NCBI GenBank assembly: GCA_013397695.1
Contig: VYZI01000002.1
Location: 5,970,863 to 6,034,862, forward strand
Direction of reading: 5' to 3'
Source of the DNA: Centropus unirufus
Lineage: Eukaryota; Chordata; Aves; Cuculiformes; Centropidae
DNA length: 64,000 bases
This document shows positions 39,856-49,295 of the stretch, piece after piece. Numbering within the stretch: position 1 is the first letter of the stretch; every line of letters starts with the position of its first letter. The position numbers and the translations under genes were made by a program. The notes under the pieces were generated by a model. It was not told the origin of the DNA. It did not search any database and saw only the letters and a list, made by a program, of their open reading frames with translations.

Positions 39856-42112
39856 GGGGGGGAAGCAGCAAGACATCCCCAATTGTTAGCTAAGGATCAG
39901 CATGGAAAGGAAGGAGAGTCTTTTTTTTCTCCCCCAGCCTCATAAGAATTGTTAGTTTGTAACAATTTTAATTGAAAACAGCTGCAATTGAAATTTTTTA
40001 AAGGGATGAAAAAATACATGAAAAAAAGGCAATCAGTGAAAAAGGGCCTTGAATCCATTCTGAAATCAGTGTTTACCTAAAGACGTTCATGGATTTTCTT
40101 TTAAAACCGAACTATTAGTTTCAGCAAAGCATTATTTATAAGGACTCTTTTAAAACCCTTTACTCATGTTCCTAGATTTGCTCAGTATTAGTATTTTTGT
40201 GGGTGAAAGAAAATATTTCCTAAAAAATATTTCTAGACAGAAGTTTACGTGTTTTCCCCTCAACAAAACAAAGTCGTTGGACAAACTCAGACTTATGTAC
40301 ACAATATGAGAGAACTGTTTGTGATACTAAGTTGCTATGTGAACAAGTGTGATGTCACAACATAGATTTTTATGACTAATCTATTAAAAACGCATCAGGA
40401 AGAAAAAGAAAAGATTATTTCATGTGATAGCAATGTGAGGAAGTAAAATAAGAGACTTCCATTTAACCGCTGAAATTTTGCTTTGCTTTGATTAGCTTTA
40501 AATATTTGGTTGAGTATGAATATCTGTGTAAGCTTCCAGTTCACTTAGGGGTTTTTAAACAATCATAACGTTCTTCTTTATTTTATTCTTAATTTTCTTT
40601 GCACTCTTCCATCATGAAATCTCTACTTTCGTTAAATTCACTATACAGTTTAATATGATTTGATTAAACCAATTGTCTTTAAAACAAATATGTTACTAGT
40701 GAATTTCTTTGGTCACCCTTAAAACACTGCTCTATTAGCCAGAAGGAAATGGTGATGTAAAGCAAAATCTCTTGAAGTGACAGAGAGATACAGGTGAATT
40801 TAATATATTGTGATATGCAAAAGTTCTAACAATATAGGGGACTTAATAAACAAGTGAAGGGTTTGATACATTTCTTTGATTATTGGGAATAAAGCAATGC
40901 CTCAGACTTTAAACTGTCAACAACTCTAAGTGATCTATCCACAGTACACTGTAATCTTACTGGAAAATAATTATAGACAAGATATAATCACCTTTTCTTT
41001 TAAGTGTGAGTAATTTCAAATTATTAAAAATTAGAAGAGAAAAGGATTTACAACATCAAAGAGGAAAAGAGACTTTTTTAAACATCAATTTTTATGAAAT
41101 AAAAAAATAATTTAAGCTAATTTAGCTATGTATTGCTACTTAGAACTTTAGAAACTACTGATTCTGCCACAACAGGATAGCTTTATTGAAACATTAAACT
41201 AACACAGATATGAAAATATTAAGATAAACTGAGTTTGAGTGAAAGGTAATGAATCCTTAAAATCACACACAGAGCAAGGAAACAGCTGCATTTTGGTTAA
41301 CCAGAAAGTTAATCAACTATGATAGAAGTAAGTAAGATTTATCTTTGTATCTGCCATAGATTATTAAACACTTAAATGCTCATTTTACTTCTTCAAATCA
41401 GGATTGTTGATGCATTACAAAATGGTACTAGACACTCCCAAAGTATTATTAGGAAAGCATATATTAATTTCCATTTAGAAAAATGCATTGTCAGATGAGA
41501 TTTCCTTAAACTACTTTTAAGGAAGGTAAGGTGTGCCTGTAACACTACTTTCTAACTCAGTCTCCCTAATTTACTTCAGATCACATATGAGTTAGCTAGG
41601 TGGTGGACTTCTGCCAGTACTTGCATCATAAAAACACCCCCTGCCTGGGTGTGATTGGAATTCCTTGCCTACGACTGACCCTGGATTTAAAAAGGCAGTT
41701 GTAGGTTCTGCCTAAGGAGCCCATGAAGTTGAAAGAAGTTTGGAAAGCAGAAGTTTACCCATCTAGCACAGGCTAGAGTTGCTAATTCTCTACTTTCAGG
41801 AGTACCATTTCTTCCAAAAGAAAACAAGAACAAAGATAGCCACACTGCATCTAAATGACCTTTGTTTATCATTTTGTACTTTGCCTGCTTAATACACCGA
41901 GCACATCCTTCGCACCGACTATTATTGCCTTCCACCCAACAACTGACACAAACCTGAGCGGAAGCCACGGAATTCTCAGGGAGGGACCCCAAGAGCAGAG
42001 CCCACTTTGTGGACACCTCTACCTCCTGCTTCTGCTCTGCTGGGAGAAGAATAGAAGAATAGAAATGGTATTTATCAGTGGATTCCCTAATGGTCTCTAC
42101 AAGCCCACTGCC

Positions 42113-42183
42113 TTTTTTTTTTTTTTTTTCTTTTTTCTTTTTTAATCATTTTTTTTTTTTTTTTTTGTCTTTTTTAATCATTT
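42113..42183. repeat. Poly(T)-rich low-complexity tract with internal duplication
   Basis: About 70 bases almost entirely T. The 16-mer TCTTTTTTAATCATTT occurs at 42136-42151 and again at 42168-42183 (period 32), separated by a long T run. On the minus strand it is a poly(A)-like tract; no retroposon body is recognisable next to it. Confidence 0.9.
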
Positions 42184-44900
42184 CTCACCTACTTGCAAGC
42201 TGTGGAGAGCAGCTACAAGAATTCACAACAAAAGCGGGCTCTGCAGATGGAGGGAAGAGAACAGATAGACAGGACATACAGCTAGCCCTTTCATAGGCTC
42301 ACCATCCATCCTCTGCACAACTTAATTAAATGATGTACGTTTTGCTCTGCCTTGGAACTTCCACCACTGCAAGGGACAGCAGAGAATCCAACTCAAAAGG
42401 ATTATTAAGGACATTTTTCCTTTTCTATTCAGGGAAATTGGAAAATCCCAAAGGTTTTCCAAGGATGTCTTTGGGATCAGAGCTGTAGGTTCCCATTTTT
42501 TAACTCATCCTCCCTTGTCACTGGCTCCCTCCAGAAGTGGGATCCAAGTGGAATCAACCAGCTTGCTACCCCCAGTCTTTTGGAGAGTTTCTTTGTATTT
42601 CCTTTCCCCTTGAGCTGCTCTGCTTGTGCTCACCTACCCCCTGGGGCTGACAGAGTACAAGCAACCTCCTTCAGTGACCAGTGCCTACATTATTCCAAAG
42701 ACTGCCTGAAGAGAAATGGTCATGCCATAAGCCTGTATCACCCACAGCACAAGCACATTCTTTCCATGACATACAGGGCTCCATTGGTCTGGATTCAAAA
42801 TATTCAGAGCTAGCTACACATGCTCCTGAAACCTTCGGCTACCAATCCCAAACACTCTTGGAAGTGCACAAAATTAATCTGAAACTTCCACTCTCGACCT
42901 GCCCCAGAAGCCCAACATGACTCTTTACAGGCTGTTTACATGTAGTCCTTGCAAGTGTCCCAGGAAACTATTTTTTTATTATTATTAGGGAAGCCATTTT
43001 AATTAAAGGATAAATGGGGTGAGCCAAAGCTAGGTCAAAAATACATTTCAGCTAACAACAATACTTAGAGCACAGAGCTTAGAAATTAAATACAGAACTA
43101 TCACAAGGAAAAGTATTTTTTACTCTGAGCTAATAAAAGAAATGCTGGAGCATAAGGGCCTTCATTAACTAAGCACTGTGTCAAAGTAAAAAGCTGCTGG
43201 AAACTCTGGCAGTACTAGCAAGGAAGAGTTGGTTATTGCTTTTTGCCTGCAACAATCTATGTGAATATGCACAGCAAAAACTGCAATTCAATGCTCTCAA
43301 GTCTAGCTCAGCACACCTCAGCAACGCAGGAGGGGGAAGTTGTTTCCTAAGTGCCTCAAAAAGTTTTCTAGTGTATCATTTGTAAAGGAGCTGCAATCAG
43401 AAACTGGTCAATTATTAGAAGTACCACAAAAATAATACGTAAAAAGACTAAATTAGCAGTGACAGCTTTTCAGAACAGCTTGTGAATGAAACCCTGAAGG
43501 AATCGCTTAATGATTCCTTGAAAATTAGCTTGAAAAAGTCTAAGAATTATCACATTAATGTGTACAGAAATGTAAAGAATGGAGTAACAAGATGCTGACA
43601 AACCAACTGTAGCAAATAAAACTTTAAACCCCTGATTCATTCTACCCAAAAGATACTGACCCTTCACAACCACCAACGTGGGGCAAAACTGACAAACAGT
43701 TGCCATAATTTTGGGAGCAGTTATCTCCTTGGAGTTTTTAGCCAGCATAAAGTGTTTTTACCAATTACTCCACAGAAATGTTTTAAGAGTAGCAGTGAAA
43801 AGTGTGTTAGAAAAGCAGATACCCCATAGCGGTTACCCAATGAGAAAGCAGGTCACATCTCGTTAGCTCTATCATATACATTAAACGTCATAGATTCTCC
43901 ATGGCTTAGCTGACAAACCGGACATGTATGGCTCATTTCATGAGAACCTTGTGTTCTCTTAAAGAATTATGATACAACAAACAGATTAATCACGGTTGTT
44001 TTACCATACTTCATGGTGTGGATTTGGTAGAAATTTGCCTCTATACAAACCTATTCACTGCAAAAGATCAATACTCCTAAAAAAAAAAGTGTTTACAGGG
44101 CACCACAAGTGAACTACTATGAAAAACTGCAGCACCAAGAATGTTTGCTGCACAAACACAAACGCATGGGCAGAAAGGCAGCCTGACTCAGTCCACACAC
44201 TTTTCACTTTAGCAAACTAAGAAGTGTGCATTATTTGACCAGGTAAATAACAACACACAGATTCCGCTATTTGTTTGGGTTTGTCTTTTTTTCTTTAAGT
44301 GACAAAAGTATTTCCTCTTTTGATTCAGTGTATTCTTTGTGATGGCTGATCTGGGTGTAGAAGCCAGGGTGTGTTAACCACTAACAGACTGTACAAAACA
44401 CAAGCAACAGTGAATGGAGTTTACATTAACTGAGTACTTTTGACAGCTATATGATAAAGTAGCGAACTGGTCATCCCTCCCGCTAAAAGCAACGGCATTC
44501 TAAATGTAAACATTAATTTCTCTTGTCGGCTGTCCTGAACATGTGTTCTTTAAGTGCAACCTAGGAATAAGTTTTTAAAACTCTGCTCCTGTTTTCTCTT
44601 TACCATTCATTTTTCATTTTAACGACTTTACAAAAGAAAACCAGAGAAAGGTTCGCCTTTTCCTCTAAGCCTGCAACATTTCTGAATTAGTTTTGTGCAA
44701 AAGCTCAGGCAATACCTTGCAATGCAATAGCTGCAAATGCCAGCAGGACAGATCCTGAGCAAACAACACGCTAAGGCAAAGAAATTCCCTGAGAGCAGCA
44801 TTATAATCGATCCTGAAGTGCAGTGCTGTCATTTCAAGATTTCAGTCCGAGCTGGTATCTCCTCAAAGAGTTGCCCTGCACGGAAACGTAACGAGGGATT
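42184..44900. other. Intronic non-coding stretch near exon 1
   Basis: Unique DNA approaching the first exon. Nothing repeat-like is recognised. Segments near 43960-44030 and 44780-44900 have varied, non-repetitive sequence that could be conserved regulatory DNA, but I see no decisive motif. Open frames (42580-42920 plus, 43470-43748 minus) are unrecognised. Confidence 0.5.
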
Positions 44901-44930
44901 GCCCAATTAAACTACTAAATTAATTAGGGT
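44901..44930. promoter_or_regulatory. TAATTA motifs just inside LDB2 intron 1
   Basis: CCAATTAAAC and AAATTAATTAGGG lie about 105-130 bases downstream of the exon 1 donor. LIM-homeodomain proteins, the partners of LDB2, bind TTAATTA-type cores, so promoter-proximal feedback is conceivable. This is inference from motif and position only. Confidence 0.3.
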
Positions 44931-45027
44931 TCATGCCTGCATATACTGTACTGCCTAGTGGGACGCTTCAGCTAGAATTCGGGCTGAAACCTAGCACAGT
45001 CCATGCACAGGAAAACAAGGTTGAGGG

Positions 45028-45036
45028 ACTTACCTC
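45028..45036 (-). other. LDB2: Splice donor of LDB2 exon 1
   Basis: Read on the minus strand this is GAG|GTAAGT, a full match to the U1 donor consensus. The last exon base is 45034 and the intron starts at 45033. The reading frame is cut between codons (phase 0). Translation continued past this point (VSPSTLF...) no longer resembles LDB2, which confirms the boundary. Confidence 0.95.
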
Positions 45037-45165
45037 CGTCCGCGACTGCAGCCTCTTGTTCATTTCATATATTCGGTACTCTGGTTGCACCATGTATGGT
45101 GTGTGTCTCCTATAAAATGGGCCAAAAGGAGAAGAATAGAAAGGGTCATGTGGTGTGCTGGACAT
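45034..45165 (-). CDS. LDB2: LDB2 first coding exon (N-terminal 44 residues)
   Basis: LDB2 (CLIM1/NLI family) is a nuclear cofactor that self-associates and binds LIM domains of LIM-homeodomain and LMO proteins, joining enhancer-bound complexes. The exon begins MSSTPHDPFYSSPFGPFYRR and continues through HTPYMVQPEYRIYEMNKRLQ to SRTE, which matches my recollection of mammalian LDB2 essentially residue for residue. The paralogue LDB1 has a longer, different N-terminus, then a similar RHTPYG...YRIFELNKRLQ stretch, so LDB2 is favoured. The start ATG is at 45163-45165, with a purine at -3 (AAG ATG). An in-frame TAG nine codons upstream (45190-45192) closes the frame, which supports this start. The exon ends in phase 0 after Glu44. 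The dimerisation domain and LIM-interaction domain lie in later exons beyond the window; the full family protein is about 370 residues, so about an eighth is here. No frameshift or stop is seen. Confidence 0.94.
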
Positions 45166-45184
45166 CTTGCCTGCTTGCAGAGAT

Positions 45185-45226
45185 TCAAGCTACACAGAGT
45201 ATCATCAACATCCATACAGAGCACAT
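45185..45226 (-). promoter_or_regulatory. Short 13-codon upstream ORF in LDB2 5' UTR
   Basis: An ATG at 45224-45226 opens a 13-codon frame (MCSVWMLMILCVA) closed by TGA at 45185-45187, 19 bases before the LDB2 ATG. It is in the third frame, distinct from both LDB2 and the longer overlapping upstream ORF. A short terminating upstream ORF this close usually leaves little room for reinitiation. Presence is read directly; function is inference. Confidence 0.45.
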
Positions 45227-45258
45227 GGGCTGTGTGTTCTTCACAGTACAAAGTAGCA

Positions 45259-45278
45259 GCGCGCACACACACACGCAT
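45259..45278. repeat. Alternating purine-pyrimidine tract (GC)n(AC)n
   Basis: GCGCGCACACACACACGCAT alternates purine and pyrimidine without a break for 20 bases and includes a GCGCGC core, the sequence type most prone to left-handed Z-DNA. It lies in the LDB2 5' UTR and contains the first upstream ATG at its distal end on the minus strand. It may be length-polymorphic. Confidence 0.7.
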
Positions 45279-45326
45279 CCAGGCTGCACGCACTGGCTGG
45301 GAACTGCTGTGGGAGCCCTCTATAGC

Positions 45327-45368
45327 GGGAGACGGGAGGGAGGGCGCGGGGGGGTGGGGGGAAGCGGG
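45327..45368 (+). other. G-run cluster with G-quadruplex potential
   Basis: The plus strand carries successive G runs: GGGAGACGGGAGGGAGGG followed by runs of seven, six and three Gs. This satisfies a four-run quadruplex pattern with loops of 1-4 bases. The plus strand is the template strand for LDB2, so the RNA would be C-rich here. It sits in the inferred 5' UTR or core promoter. Confidence 0.6.
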
Positions 45369-45382
45369 AGCGCTCAGGCTCC

Positions 45383-45402
45383 AGAGAGAGAGAGGGAGAG
45401 GA
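45383..45402. repeat. GA/CT simple repeat in LDB2 leader
   Basis: The plus strand reads AGAGAGAGAGAGGGAGAG. On the LDB2 strand this is a pyrimidine-rich CT tract at or near the predicted start of transcription. Such tracts can serve as GAGA-type promoter elements or, if transcribed, as CT-rich leader sequence. Confidence 0.65.
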
Positions 45403-45422
45403 TAGCTTCAGGCACCGCCGCT

Positions 45423-45433
45423 CCTTTTTAAAG
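45423..45433 (-). promoter_or_regulatory. LDB2: TATA-like motif of LDB2 promoter
   Basis: The minus strand reads CTTTAAAAAGG, an imperfect TATA-type element, about 260 bases above the LDB2 start codon. A start site 25-30 bases downstream would fall near 45395-45405, at the edge of the CT-rich tract. A second candidate, GCTATAGAGG, lies at 45317-45326 and would place the start near 45290. Which is used, or whether initiation is dispersed as in many CpG-island promoters, cannot be told from sequence. Confidence 0.4.
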
Positions 45434-45640
45434 CAGCAGTTTCTGGAGGGGTCATTTCCTGTCCACGCTGTGGACTAGTTCAAAAATATGATTTTCCTCT
45501 CCGCCTGACAGAGGGCTGAGGTTTGGGTTTCATTTTTCGCAGCCAGGACCCTTTAGGAACCTGGCAGCAAGGCTTGTTAGCATATAGGTGGTTTAAAAGC
45601 TGCCTGAGCCAATCACCCTCTGCGAGGAGCACGCTGGGGC
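45434..45640 (-). promoter_or_regulatory. LDB2: LDB2 proximal promoter with CCAAT box
   Basis: This segment lies directly upstream of the TATA-like motif. It holds a CCAAT pentamer (45609-45613, in the reverse orientation relative to LDB2) within GAGCCAATCACC, a good NF-Y-type context. Further elements are TTTAAAAGC near 45592 and a CATATAGG stretch next to it. The 11-mer CAATCACCCTC seen here recurs near 46260-46270. Assignment rests on position upstream of exon 1 and the motifs; no expression evidence is available. Confidence 0.5.
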
Positions 45641-46270
45641 AATGTCAGAAATGTGATTACTACAAAATACATAAACACAGGCCACGACAATCCCCGCCGC
45701 TCGCAGCTGGCGCTTCCCCCGTTCCCAGGCGGCTCCCTCCAGCGCGGCTCCGGCCGCTCGCAGTAGTTGTGGCCGGGCTACCGAGGCTCCGGCAGCCCCC
45801 GCTGCCCCGGGGGGTTCGCCCCTCGCAGCAACAGTTTGGGGGGCCGGGACGCAGGGGGGCGGCTCTGCTGCCGCCGCACCGGCGGCGGGATGGCCGGGAG
45901 CCGGCACAAAGAAATCCTGCCTGCACTTCGCACAATGGAGAGCGGGCAAACGCCAGGAAAACCTCCCGGGGAAAAAAAAAAAAAAAAGTAAAACCACAAA
46001 GAGCCGGGGGGGAGGAGGGGGAGAAGGAGACCCCCGAATAGCCGCCGGCACTCCCCGTCGGCTGGGGCTAAGGGTAAACAAATGGATCTGTTTAGAAACA
46101 GCTATCCGGCTGAAAGGTGGCGGCAGCTAGGTAGGGAGCAGTTCCCTGTTTTCAGGATCATTCCTGTGCACAAATACAGGAGCGGCTGGAGGACGCTGCG
46201 AAGGAAAGATACCTGGAATGGGGGAGGGGGGAAGGGGCTGGCCGAGGGAGGAAGAGAGGCAATCACCCTC
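45640..46270. promoter_or_regulatory. CpG island upstream of LDB2
   Basis: Base composition changes sharply from the AT-rich flanks to a GC- and CpG-rich block. CpG density is highest about 45690-46060, with GC-box-like runs (GGCGGG, CCGGGGG) and many CGs. It covers the region just upstream of LDB2 exon 1, where a vertebrate developmental gene commonly has its unmethylated island. Both strands carry open frames of 70-170 codons, expected from the scarcity of AT-rich stop codons; none resembles a known protein. A run of 16 or more A residues (about 45971-45986) interrupts it. Confidence 0.75.
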
Positions 46271-46334
46271 GGGAGGTGAAGGATGAACTTTATCTCTTGA
46301 ATCGTACTCGCAGGAAAGTGCTGGGAGCGGATAC

Positions 46335-46340
46335 CACGTG
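46335..46340. promoter_or_regulatory. CACGTG E-box upstream of the CpG island
   Basis: A perfect palindromic CACGTG lies within ATACCACGTGAAGG at the distal edge of the CpG-rich block, a site type bound by USF/MYC-class bHLH factors. A single hexamer is weak evidence, but its CpG has survived beside the island, which makes it worth noting. Confidence 0.25.
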
Positions 46341-48329
46341 AAGGAAAAGTCCTCAAAATATAGGGGAAACAAAATGGGCTCATCCGCTGCATGGGAAAGT
46401 GCGAGGTTTGAGAGGGGAGCCTCCCAACTACCTGTGCAAAAAAGCCCTTGAGGCACGACCTCTGTCCTTATACCCAGCTGCAAAGTATCAGGCATTATTT
46501 ACAGTACTGAATAAATGTAAACCCAACAATAAACAGCGCTGAATTAAGCTCTCATGTAAATTCATTCCAGCAAATGGAACCACTCTAGGAGCAGATTCAG
46601 TTAACTAACATGATTAAGGGAACAACAATCAGCTGCAGTGACAGCAGATCTCAGCCGGGGTGCTTTGCAGGAGCACTGCGGGATCACCCATCTCACAGAT
46701 GGGGAAACCGAGGCACGCGCCGCTACGTTTTTCTAAATTCATGCAATAATCCTGAAAAATATCAGAGCATGATACGGCTTCACCACAAACTAGAAAGTGC
46801 CAGTTCTCACTGGCATTTGTCTTCACCTGTTAAATATGAGTTCTTTTTACAGGATACAATACAAAAGTTTGTAATTTCATTCTGCTGACCACTGATCTGG
46901 ATCACAATTTATCTTTGATGTATGAGTTGCTGTTTAAAAAACATTCCTGTATGCTGTTATGGAATAAGAGTTCCCATAAGAAGTGAGGTATGGAGCTGTT
47001 TTATGGACTTTCACAGCTTCTGCCACTAAACAGAGAGCCAACAGGTAATACACGGGGGTTTCACTTCTCTCTTTAAATGCTCCTCAGCTTTGTAGCAATG
47101 CTACATTGTCCTTCTGGCACCATCACAGGAGGTGCTGAGTTTCATAAATTGCATGTATGATATTTGGCTCAATAGTGCTGCACTAACAGGGACCTTGGTC
47201 CACCAAGGTTCACTAGCCACACAAGAGGCTTCTAAAATGGCTATGTACCAAGGAGAAAACTTCCCTGCATCTACCTTATACTCTTACAGATCCCAGCAAG
47301 GCTATCTTAAAGCCTAAAATGAAAACAACTAGAAATTTACAGATTTACAGCACTAAGATACATGATTTTTATGGCTGAAGTACCACCCACATAAATAAAT
47401 GTCAAAAAAAAACCAACCCAAAACAGCCCACCAGACTGTGGATTTTGCTTTTCTTTTACAAAACAAATCCAAAGTAAAACATTTGCCCAAGAGGGGACAT
47501 GCTGCTTTTTGTAATTAAAATAGTGGAATTTTGCACAGCTTTAAAACTATGACTGCTTTGAGGACTTGACTGGACTAAAATTCACTGTTTCAAGAAGTTA
47601 ACGATGGCAATAACATTCATGTCTGTCATTTTGGCTGGGGTGAGGGGAAAGGAAGAAATCACTTTAAAAGTAAAATATACAGACTCAGAGTACTGAAAGT
47701 GAATGAGCAGTAAGATTTGCTTTCATGATTGGGAAGCCCGGATACTCCCCTCACACCTCATCTAAGTGCTCCTGTGTACGAGTGTAGTGCAAAGCAAAAG
47801 TATATGCAGTCATATTTTAATAATTCCCATTGATTAACTGGCAAATTATCACACACCTACAGCCCACCAGCAAGAACTGAGTCCCAGGGTAGGAACCTGC
47901 TAATTACAGACTGCAGCAGCACTTCCAGATGCCTGTTATCATCTAGACCAGCGTGATGTGGAGAAGAGTAGAACAGAAGGCAGAATCAAAGGAAAATAAA
48001 GTTACAGGGATCCTGACAATGTCATCTTGATTCCCACTTGGATCTGCCGCCTTTAAAGTTCCGTATGCTCTCCAAGAATGACAGTTAGGAGGTATGCAGG
48101 CAGCCCTGCTGCCTAGGCTGCTCCAAACCCTGGCACCACTTCCATCGCCCTGCCAGCCAAAGGGTTTCTGGGGTCAAAGGCAAACACTGCACAAAATTTA
48201 AGACAATCAATAAATTCCTTAATCTGGAAAAATGTTTTAATGTAAACAGAGGAGAAAAGAGGTGGAAGAAAACAAGAGCATGAGACTACTTAGTCTTCCC
48301 AAATTAAAAATTAGTTTATTCCTGTGCCT

Positions 48330-49260
48330 GCGTATGCATGAAGACAGATGAGAAAACAGTGAGCCAAGCTGCATGTACATGGTGTACACCGGAGTGAATC
48401 CTGTCATGTCTCAAAGCAGAGCACCTTTCTCCACCCTGCAGAGCCCAAGAAGGAAGGACTGCGACCACTGATGGGTGACCTTCTGCACCACCCAGGCTCA
48501 CCCAGCCCCGAGCCTGGGTGCTGCTCCTGGGCATGAAAGCAGATGGCACAGCAAAGAGGCACCGGGATGTGGGCCTGCGATCCCAAACTGAGGAAAGGGA
48601 GATGGGTAGAAGTGTGCCATCAGCCCCCACCAGCAGTGACTGAGCCATGTCTCATGTCCCTCTGGCCAGGCAGTCACCACTGGACCCTGACACCCCGAGG
48701 AGCCTCAAGACTTGGGGCGCTGAGCTGGGTGATGCCTGGGTGCCAGATTGCCCCCTCCTGGGCAGAAACAGAAGGACTCATCTGAGTCAAAGACTCCGCT
48801 CTAACTGCTCTAGAGGACAATTTCCCTTCATTTCAGGGGGAAAAGCAGATTTGGTGGAACAGGAGAGCATGGGTCCCCTTCCTCTGCACCCACCAACATG
48901 AAATCCACTGTGCTTAGGGTAGAAGAACAAAAAACCAACAGCAAAATTTTCCTCCAGGACACAAGCAGGGAGTGAAAAGGGATGAAGACCATTTTGTTCA
49001 TCTGTCTCTGCTACTTATGCTCTCACACACAGTCGGCTGGGGCCTTCTGGTTGTGGCCATTACTGGAGCCTCTGGCAGAGGGAATCCCACACAGCCCATG
49101 GTGCCTGGGCACCCAGCCTGGCCACTGCCACCCCACCCCACCAAGCAGCACCTTCTGCCCTGTAACACAGCACTGCCAAATGCACCGCGTGTGCGCAACC
49201 AAGGCACAGTCCTCAGTTTGCCAAGCTGACAATTGAAGCAGCTCTGAAGGCTGCACTATT
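48330..49260. other. GC-rich block of unknown nature
   Basis: About 0.9 kb clearly richer in G and C than its flanks, with open frames on both strands. The minus frame at 48316-48648 (110 codons, from ATG) ends at a TAA that overlaps AATAAA (48315-48320), a polyadenylation hexamer. None of the frames resembles a protein I know. It may be an unannotated transcript exon, a decayed repeat, or simply a GC-rich patch. Confidence 0.35.
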
Positions 49261-49276
49261 TTTAATAACCACTTAG

Positions 49277-49295
49277 TAGTAATAATAATAATAAT
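49277..49295. repeat. (TAA)n microsatellite
   Basis: Six or so consecutive TAA/AAT units following TTAGTAG. Short trinucleotide repeat. Confidence 0.85.

Larger units (their letters stand above)
36254..42112. other. Intronic non-coding stretch
   Basis: AT-rich unique DNA with a homeodomain-motif cluster (37318-37440), a 14-bp tandem repeat at 38839, one ambiguous base at 39855 beside a G run, and a very AT-rich portion about 40100-41500. Open frames of up to about 110 codons show no recognised domain. Confidence 0.5.
1..45033 (-). other. LDB2: LDB2 intron 1 (partial; acceptor outside window)
   Basis: Everything below the exon 1 donor is interpreted as the 5' part of LDB2 intron 1. I looked for the next conserved LDB2 block, a stretch beginning DSDNLWWDAFATEFFEDD, and found no translation resembling it on the minus strand. 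The first intron therefore continues past coordinate 1. Long first introns in LIM-cofactor genes commonly carry enhancers. Notable contents are listed separately: CR1 fragments, a possible reverse-transcriptase relic, simple repeats and homeodomain-motif clusters. A nested non-coding RNA gene cannot be excluded by eye. Confidence 0.8.
45060..45278 (-). promoter_or_regulatory. Upstream ORF overlapping the LDB2 start codon
   Basis: An ATG at 45276-45278 opens a frame of 72 codons that runs through the LDB2 ATG in a different frame and stops at 45060, still inside exon 1. A second in-frame ATG lies at 45213-45215. Overlapping upstream ORFs of this kind generally lower initiation at the main start. 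The peptide resembles nothing I recognise, so any role would be translational rather than through the product. It only matters if transcription starts above 45278, which both candidate TATA motifs imply. Confidence 0.5.
45166..45405 (-). other. LDB2: LDB2 exon 1 5' UTR (upstream limit inferred)
   Basis: This is the stretch between the LDB2 start codon and the likely transcription start. The upper limit is inferred from the TATA-like motif at 45423-45433; a start nearer 45290 from the TATAGAG motif at about 45319-45326 is also possible. It contains a 20-bp purine-pyrimidine alternating tract (45259-45278), a G-run cluster on the opposite strand (45327-45368), a GA/CT tract (45383-45402) and upstream ATGs at 45278, 45226 and 45215. 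No splice signal is needed between it and the start codon. Its exact 5' end needs cap-site data. Confidence 0.55.

Noticed and set aside
44968..45033. Continuation of the LDB2 frame past Glu44 (VSPSTLF...)
   Set aside because: This is read-through into the intron beyond a perfect GTAAGT donor; it does not match LDB2.
45060..45293. 77-codon version of the upstream ORF starting at 45293
   Set aside because: The codon at 45291-45293 is GTG, not ATG; the first true ATG of that frame is at 45276-45278, so the shorter frame was reported.
45523..46081. Open frames of 160-170 codons on both strands near the LDB2 promoter
   Set aside because: They lie in the CpG island, where stop codons are rare; translations are low-complexity Pro/Arg/Gly-rich and overlap on both strands.
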